Source: a bacterium
Lineage (GTDB): Bacteria; Bacteroidota; Bacteroidia; Chitinophagales; Saprospiraceae
Assembly (NCBI GenBank): GCA_024742755.1
Contig: JANSXW010000013.1
Span: forward strand, 1 to 64,000
Length of the DNA: 64,000 nt
Direction: 5' to 3'
Notes under the pieces: generated by a model
Told to the model about the DNA's origin: nothing
Seen by the model: the letters and a program-made list of their open reading frames with translations, nothing else
The model's database searches: none
Shown here: one piece after another, positions 61,505 through 64,000 of the stretch
Layout of the letters: every line of letters begins with the position of its first letter
Position numbering within the stretch: the stretch's first letter is position 1
Translations under genes and position numbers: made by a program

Positions 61505-61549
61505 GTGACTGCGGTCACCTGCATCGCCCTCAATCCCCCCTTATCTTTG
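61505..61549 (+). promoter_or_regulatory. Operator-promoter of the peptide / DUF2892 unit
   Basis: GTGACTGCGGTCAC (61505-61518; GGTGAC/GTCACC if extended) is a perfect 5-N4-5 palindrome. It is centred 30.5 bp before an exact -7 box TATCTTTG (61542-61549), that is near -42. The ATG of the small peptide follows at 61570. Confidence 0.75.
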
Positions 61550-61569
61550 AATCAACAAAAACAACGGCC

Positions 61570-61668
61570 ATGAGCCCCAAAAATATCGCAAAGCTAATCG
61601 CAGTCTGCCTGACTTGCCTGCTTTTAATCTGGGGCCTGGTCGAATTGATTCAACTTATTAAAACCTAA
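61570..61668 (+). CDS. Small membrane peptide (32 aa)
   Basis: ATG 61570 to TAA 61668: a short basic start (MSPKNIAKL), one hydrophobic helix (IAVCLTCLLLIWGLVELIQL), and IKT. It lies directly behind a consensus promoter and 6 bp before the DUF2892 gene, so it is very likely real and co-expressed. Two cysteines lie inside the helix (CLTC). No named family known to me; a subunit or modulator of the neighbouring sulfur-related membrane protein is a guess. Confidence 0.7.
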   Translation: MSPKNIAKLIAVCLTCLLLIWGLVELIQLIKT

Positions 61669-61674
61669 TACGTC

Positions 61675-61878
61675 ATGAAAAAGAACATGGGAAACACCGA
61701 CAAACTGGTCCGGGTCATTATTGCTGTGATCATTGCTGCTTTGTATTTTACGAATACCATCACGGGCACTTTGGGCATCGTTTTGCTGGTGCTCGCCGGT
61801 GTGTTTGTACTGACCAGTGCCATTAGCTTTTGCCCGCTCTATGCGCCATTTGGGCTGAGTACCTGCAAGAACGCGTAA
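61675..61878 (+). CDS. DUF2892 / YgaP-like membrane protein
   Basis: 67 aa (ATG 61675, or 61687). The family signature MGNTDKLVRVIIAVIIAAL, a turn (NTITGTLG) and a second helix (IVLLVLAGVFVLTSAISF) are followed by the conserved CPLYAPFGLSTC. The helical hairpin matches the membrane part of YgaP-type rhodanese proteins; here it is a stand-alone domain without rhodanese. Such proteins are usually linked to sulfur-transfer or sulfide-stress genes. Ends before a bidirectional terminator. Confidence 0.9.
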   Translation: MKKNMGNTDKLVRVIIAVIIAALYFTNTITGTLGIVLLVLAGVFVLTSAISFCPLYAPFGLSTCKNA

Positions 61879-61905
61879 GTTCAGGAACCAACGATAGCGT
61901 ACTAA

Positions 61906-61939
61906 AAAAGCCGCTTCCGGAAACCCCGGGGCGGCTTTT
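61906..61939. terminator. Bidirectional terminator
   Basis: AAAAGCCGC (61906-61914) pairs with GCGGCTTTT (61931-61939); CCGG/CCGG lies inside. T runs occur on both strands, so it can end both the DUF2892 unit and the convergent minus-strand gene. Confidence 0.8.
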
Positions 61940-61961
61940 CAATTTATCTTTAAAACCTGCA

Positions 61962-62429
61962 CTATTCAGCGTACTCAGTAGGTATTTCTGAGTGGTTTTG
62001 CTCAAAGTTCATATCAATTACCCGAACGGCAATGTAAGACCCAATGAGGCTGACCGCAATGCCCTCCGTGAAGACAAAAAGGCTGGCGGTGAATGGGTTA
62101 AAGTATTTTCCGATCGGAATAGTATCCTGAATATAGTTCATGAAGGTATTGTCGCCTATCAGGTAGAACATAACAAAAGCGGTGAAGGGCAACACCCCAA
62201 TTATGGAGGCGTACATACCGGCTACTACACCAGAAACATAATTATTGACCGTTTCCGGATTTTCGCGCCGGTAGCGGCGTATGGCCATATAAAGCAATCC
62301 AATGTGCGCAAAACCATTGAGTATCCTCAGGTTGTAGTTTCGGATTTGAATGACCTCGTGCATTAATAAAAATAGCCCGACAAAACTGGCTAACAATAAC
62401 AGTCCGTACTTGATTGCAATCTTATTCAT
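61962..62429 (-). CDS. Four-helix integral membrane protein, uncharacterised
   Basis: 155 aa with four clear membrane helices (about 7-25, 40-52, 65-95, 110-140). The length and layout resemble DUF4199-type Bacteroidota proteins, with the phrase IRRYRRENPETVNNYVSG after helix 2. No catalytic residues are apparent. It is convergent with the DUF2892 unit and shares its terminator. Confidence 0.8.
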   Translation of the reverse strand: MNKIAIKYGLLLLASFVGLFLLMHEVIQIRNYNLRILNGFAHIGLLYMAIRRYRRENPETVNNYVSGVVAGMYASIIGVLPFTAFVMFYLIGDNTFMNYIQDTIPIGKYFNPFTASLFVFTEGIAVSLIGSYIAVRVIDMNFEQNHSEIPTEYAE

Positions 62430-62497
62430 ATCGTGATGCTTGATTTTCTATAAAACTGGAAATCAGGCACCTATGTTTACAAACTACCGTTACAACT

Positions 62498-63094
62498 TCA
62501 AAATTGGTACCGGAACCCCATGCTGTTGCCGGTAAAGGAAAGCCCCTGCAGCAAGGGTTGCAGGTCGTCATTCCCACTCGCCTGCCAGAAGTAGGCAGCC
62601 AGGTCAAAAACAAACAGGAACCCACCCTGAAGGATGATGGATTTACCAAAGCCCCGCAGCCGCTCCGGTTTGTCTTCTGTGTTTTTGGCACGTTCTATCA
62701 GGTAGGCACCACCCAGCATGTACCCCACATCAAGCCCGGCATTGAACAGGAATATTTTCTGTACGCTGTGCTGCTCGTTGATGCTCTCGGCCAGGCTCAG
62801 GGCAGAGGGGTCGCCTTTAGTCGCGGCGATGTACCCGGCGGTGGCCAGGCCCAGGTTGACCAGGTTCCAGCCTGCATTCATCCCATGGAAATAGCGACGC
62901 TCGCCGGTACGCTGACTGGCTAATGTGGCACCGAGGGCGATGTTGCCCACGGCCCAGCCTCCCAGGACCATCATACTGGTTTTCTGTTTCTGCAGTCGGT
63001 TTTGATTGAAATCGGTCAGGGCATCGGTCTGCGCATAGCCCAGCATCAGGAAATTGAAGAAGGTGAAGGTGAGGAGGATTCGCTTGGTTGGCAT
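62498..63094 (-). CDS. Uncharacterised membrane protein with signal peptide (DUF6992-like)
   Basis: 198 aa; signal peptide ending MLGYAQT. Mature part with several weak hydrophobic helices and the phrases MMVLGGWAVGNIALGA, YFHGMNAGWNLVNLGLA and ILQGGFLFVFDLAAYFWQ, which resemble the family I recall as DUF6992. Function unknown. It is co-oriented with and 68 bp upstream of the four-helix protein, so they may be one transcription unit. Confidence 0.75.
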   Translation of the reverse strand: MPTKRILLTFTFFNFLMLGYAQTDALTDFNQNRLQKQKTSMMVLGGWAVGNIALGATLASQRTGERRYFHGMNAGWNLVNLGLATAGYIAATKGDPSALSLAESINEQHSVQKIFLFNAGLDVGYMLGGAYLIERAKNTEDKPERLRGFGKSIILQGGFLFVFDLAAYFWQASGNDDLQPLLQGLSFTGNSMGFRYQF

Positions 63095-63197
63095 AGCTTT
63101 GGTTTTGATGTAAGAAATCCTCCCGGGCGGGGAATGTTCACCAAAACTTAAGATAATAACGCCTGCAAGATGATCCTGCAGGCGGTACGATTATAGT

Positions 63198-64000
63198 TTA
63201 GTCTTCCCGAAGAATCGCCACGCCCCAGGGTTCCAATAAAACTTCTGTCCGGCCATCGTACTTTTTGCCAGTCAGCAAATCCGTGCTGCGAATGACAGGC
63301 GCTGCGGCCGTCTGAGGCTCGGGGCTGTAGTTGAAAAAGTAGTGCAAGTTGGCTCCCTGCCCATTTACACCTTTACGGATGACAACCGGGAACTGTGCCT
63401 TTGGGCGCTCCACCCCGGCACCATCCACTGCATCAGCAATCAGCTTTTGCATAATCGCAGGAGAGGGCCACGCTCCGATGTAGGTAGCCTGCCCTTTGCC
63501 ATAGCGGTTTTGAGTGATGCAGGCGTACTTGCCCCAGTGCGGATGGTCATACCGCCCCAACACCTGTGCTCCTTCGGGGGTTAGCAGTTCTGCCCAAACA
63601 GAGACATAGTTGTCTGTTTCCCCGACCCCAAATGGGTCGCCCTTTAACGGCAGGCGGTCAATGCCCGTGAACTGCTGATAGGAAAATCCGCAGACTTCCC
63701 GAATCAGGGCGGGCTGCCGCTCCATACGTACCTGAACATGCTCATCCGTAAACCCGCTTTTGAAACCGTAGAGAATATGCCCGCCGTTTTCAACGTAAGC
63801 ATTAAGCTTTTTCAGCTCAGCAGCAGAAGCCGTATAAAGCGGAGGCACAAGCAGCAGCTTATACCGGCTCAGGTCTTCAACGGTATGGTCGGCAAAATCA
63901 GCCTCTACGTTCATTTTATAGAGGGTTTCGTACCAGTTGCGCACGATATCATTATAGTCCATTTGCTTACTGAAGGCAAATTCCTGCAGGGAAGTCAGCG
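63198..64000 (-). CDS. GH42 beta-galactosidase, N-terminus beyond the window
   Basis: The frame is open to the window edge: it runs past the internal ATG at 63962 with 12 more codons (ending TSLQEFAFSKQ) and no stop, so the gene continues to the right. The 267 visible residues are the glycosyl hydrolase 42 trimerisation domain (WYETLYKMNVEADF, then YKLLLVPPLYTASAAELKKL, GGHILYGFKSGFTDE) and the C-terminal beta domain (FFNYSPEPQTAAAPVI...VLLEPWGVAILRED). The catalytic TIM barrel is outside the window. Substrates would be beta-galactosides of extracellular polysaccharide, by analogy. Confidence 0.92.
   Translation of the reverse strand, partial: LTSLQEFAFSKQMDYNDIVRNWYETLYKMNVEADFADHTVEDLSRYKLLLVPPLYTASAAELKKLNAYVENGGHILYGFKSGFTDEHVQVRMERQPALIREVCGFSYQQFTGIDRLPLKGDPFGVGETDNYVSVWAELLTPEGAQVLGRYDHPHWGKYACITQNRYGKGQATYIGAWPSPAIMQKLIADAVDGAGVERPKAQFPVVIRKGVNGQGANLHYFFNYSPEPQTAAAPVIRSTDLLTGKKYDGRTEVLLEPWGVAILRED

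Overview
The window looks like a chromosomal segment of a Bacteroidota bacterium, most likely in the Saprospiria (Lewinella/Phaeodactylibacter-like). The reasons are exact Bacteroidota -7 promoter boxes (TAnnTTTG) before several genes, type IX secretion (T9SS) sorting domains on giant multidomain surface proteins, membrane TPR-HTH regulators, and base composition near 50-55% GC. The genus is an inference. I see no tRNA, rRNA, CRISPR array, transposase or integrase.

Left part (0-24 kb): a partial secreted beta-propeller/Ig-repeat protein runs off the left edge and is followed by about 1.1 kb without a credible gene. Next come an uncharacterised helical-repeat protein, a response regulator with two TPR histidine kinases, a DUF4349 lipoprotein, miaB, a sigma-54 activator, an HhH-motif protein, a WD40-like lipoprotein, a PLP decarboxylase, a GH57/DUF3536 protein, a small lipoprotein and a sterol-desaturase-type hydroxylase.

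Middle (23-34 kb): a CstB-like persulfide dioxygenase-rhodanese fusion with a Crp/Fnr-type operator region, hpf, a secreted two-domain protein behind two FNR-like boxes, a serine hydrolase, rplS, a [2Fe-2S] ferredoxin, a PKD/T9SS glycine-rich protein and glycerate kinase.

The accessory core (34-57.6 kb) is a surface-protein locus. Three tandem secreted proteins with phage tail-collar-like domains are followed in one transcription direction by a 2292-aa and a 1314-aa T9SS surface protein. Three transmembrane TPR regulators surround them: two LuxR-type downstream and one AraC-type divergent from the operon. The operon promoter has two 16-bp direct repeats with a 22-bp period directly abutting the -7 box, a classic AraC-type layout facing the AraC-type gene. 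Five related intergenic elements (A-E, about 270-340 bp each, all on the minus strand) are scattered through this locus. Each has a CTACA direct-repeat head and a hairpin at its tail; four of the tails are terminator-like. They look like an undescribed structured RNA or leader family.

Right part (57.6-64 kb): MarR and a divergent TonB receptor, then a Crp/Fnr regulator, a 32-aa membrane peptide and a DUF2892 protein. Two small membrane/secreted proteins and a partial GH42 beta-galactosidase close the window. The operator before the peptide/DUF2892 pair has the same half-sites and the same distance to the -7 box (30.5 bp) as the one before the persulfide dioxygenase 36 kb away. This suggests a split reactive-sulfur regulon.
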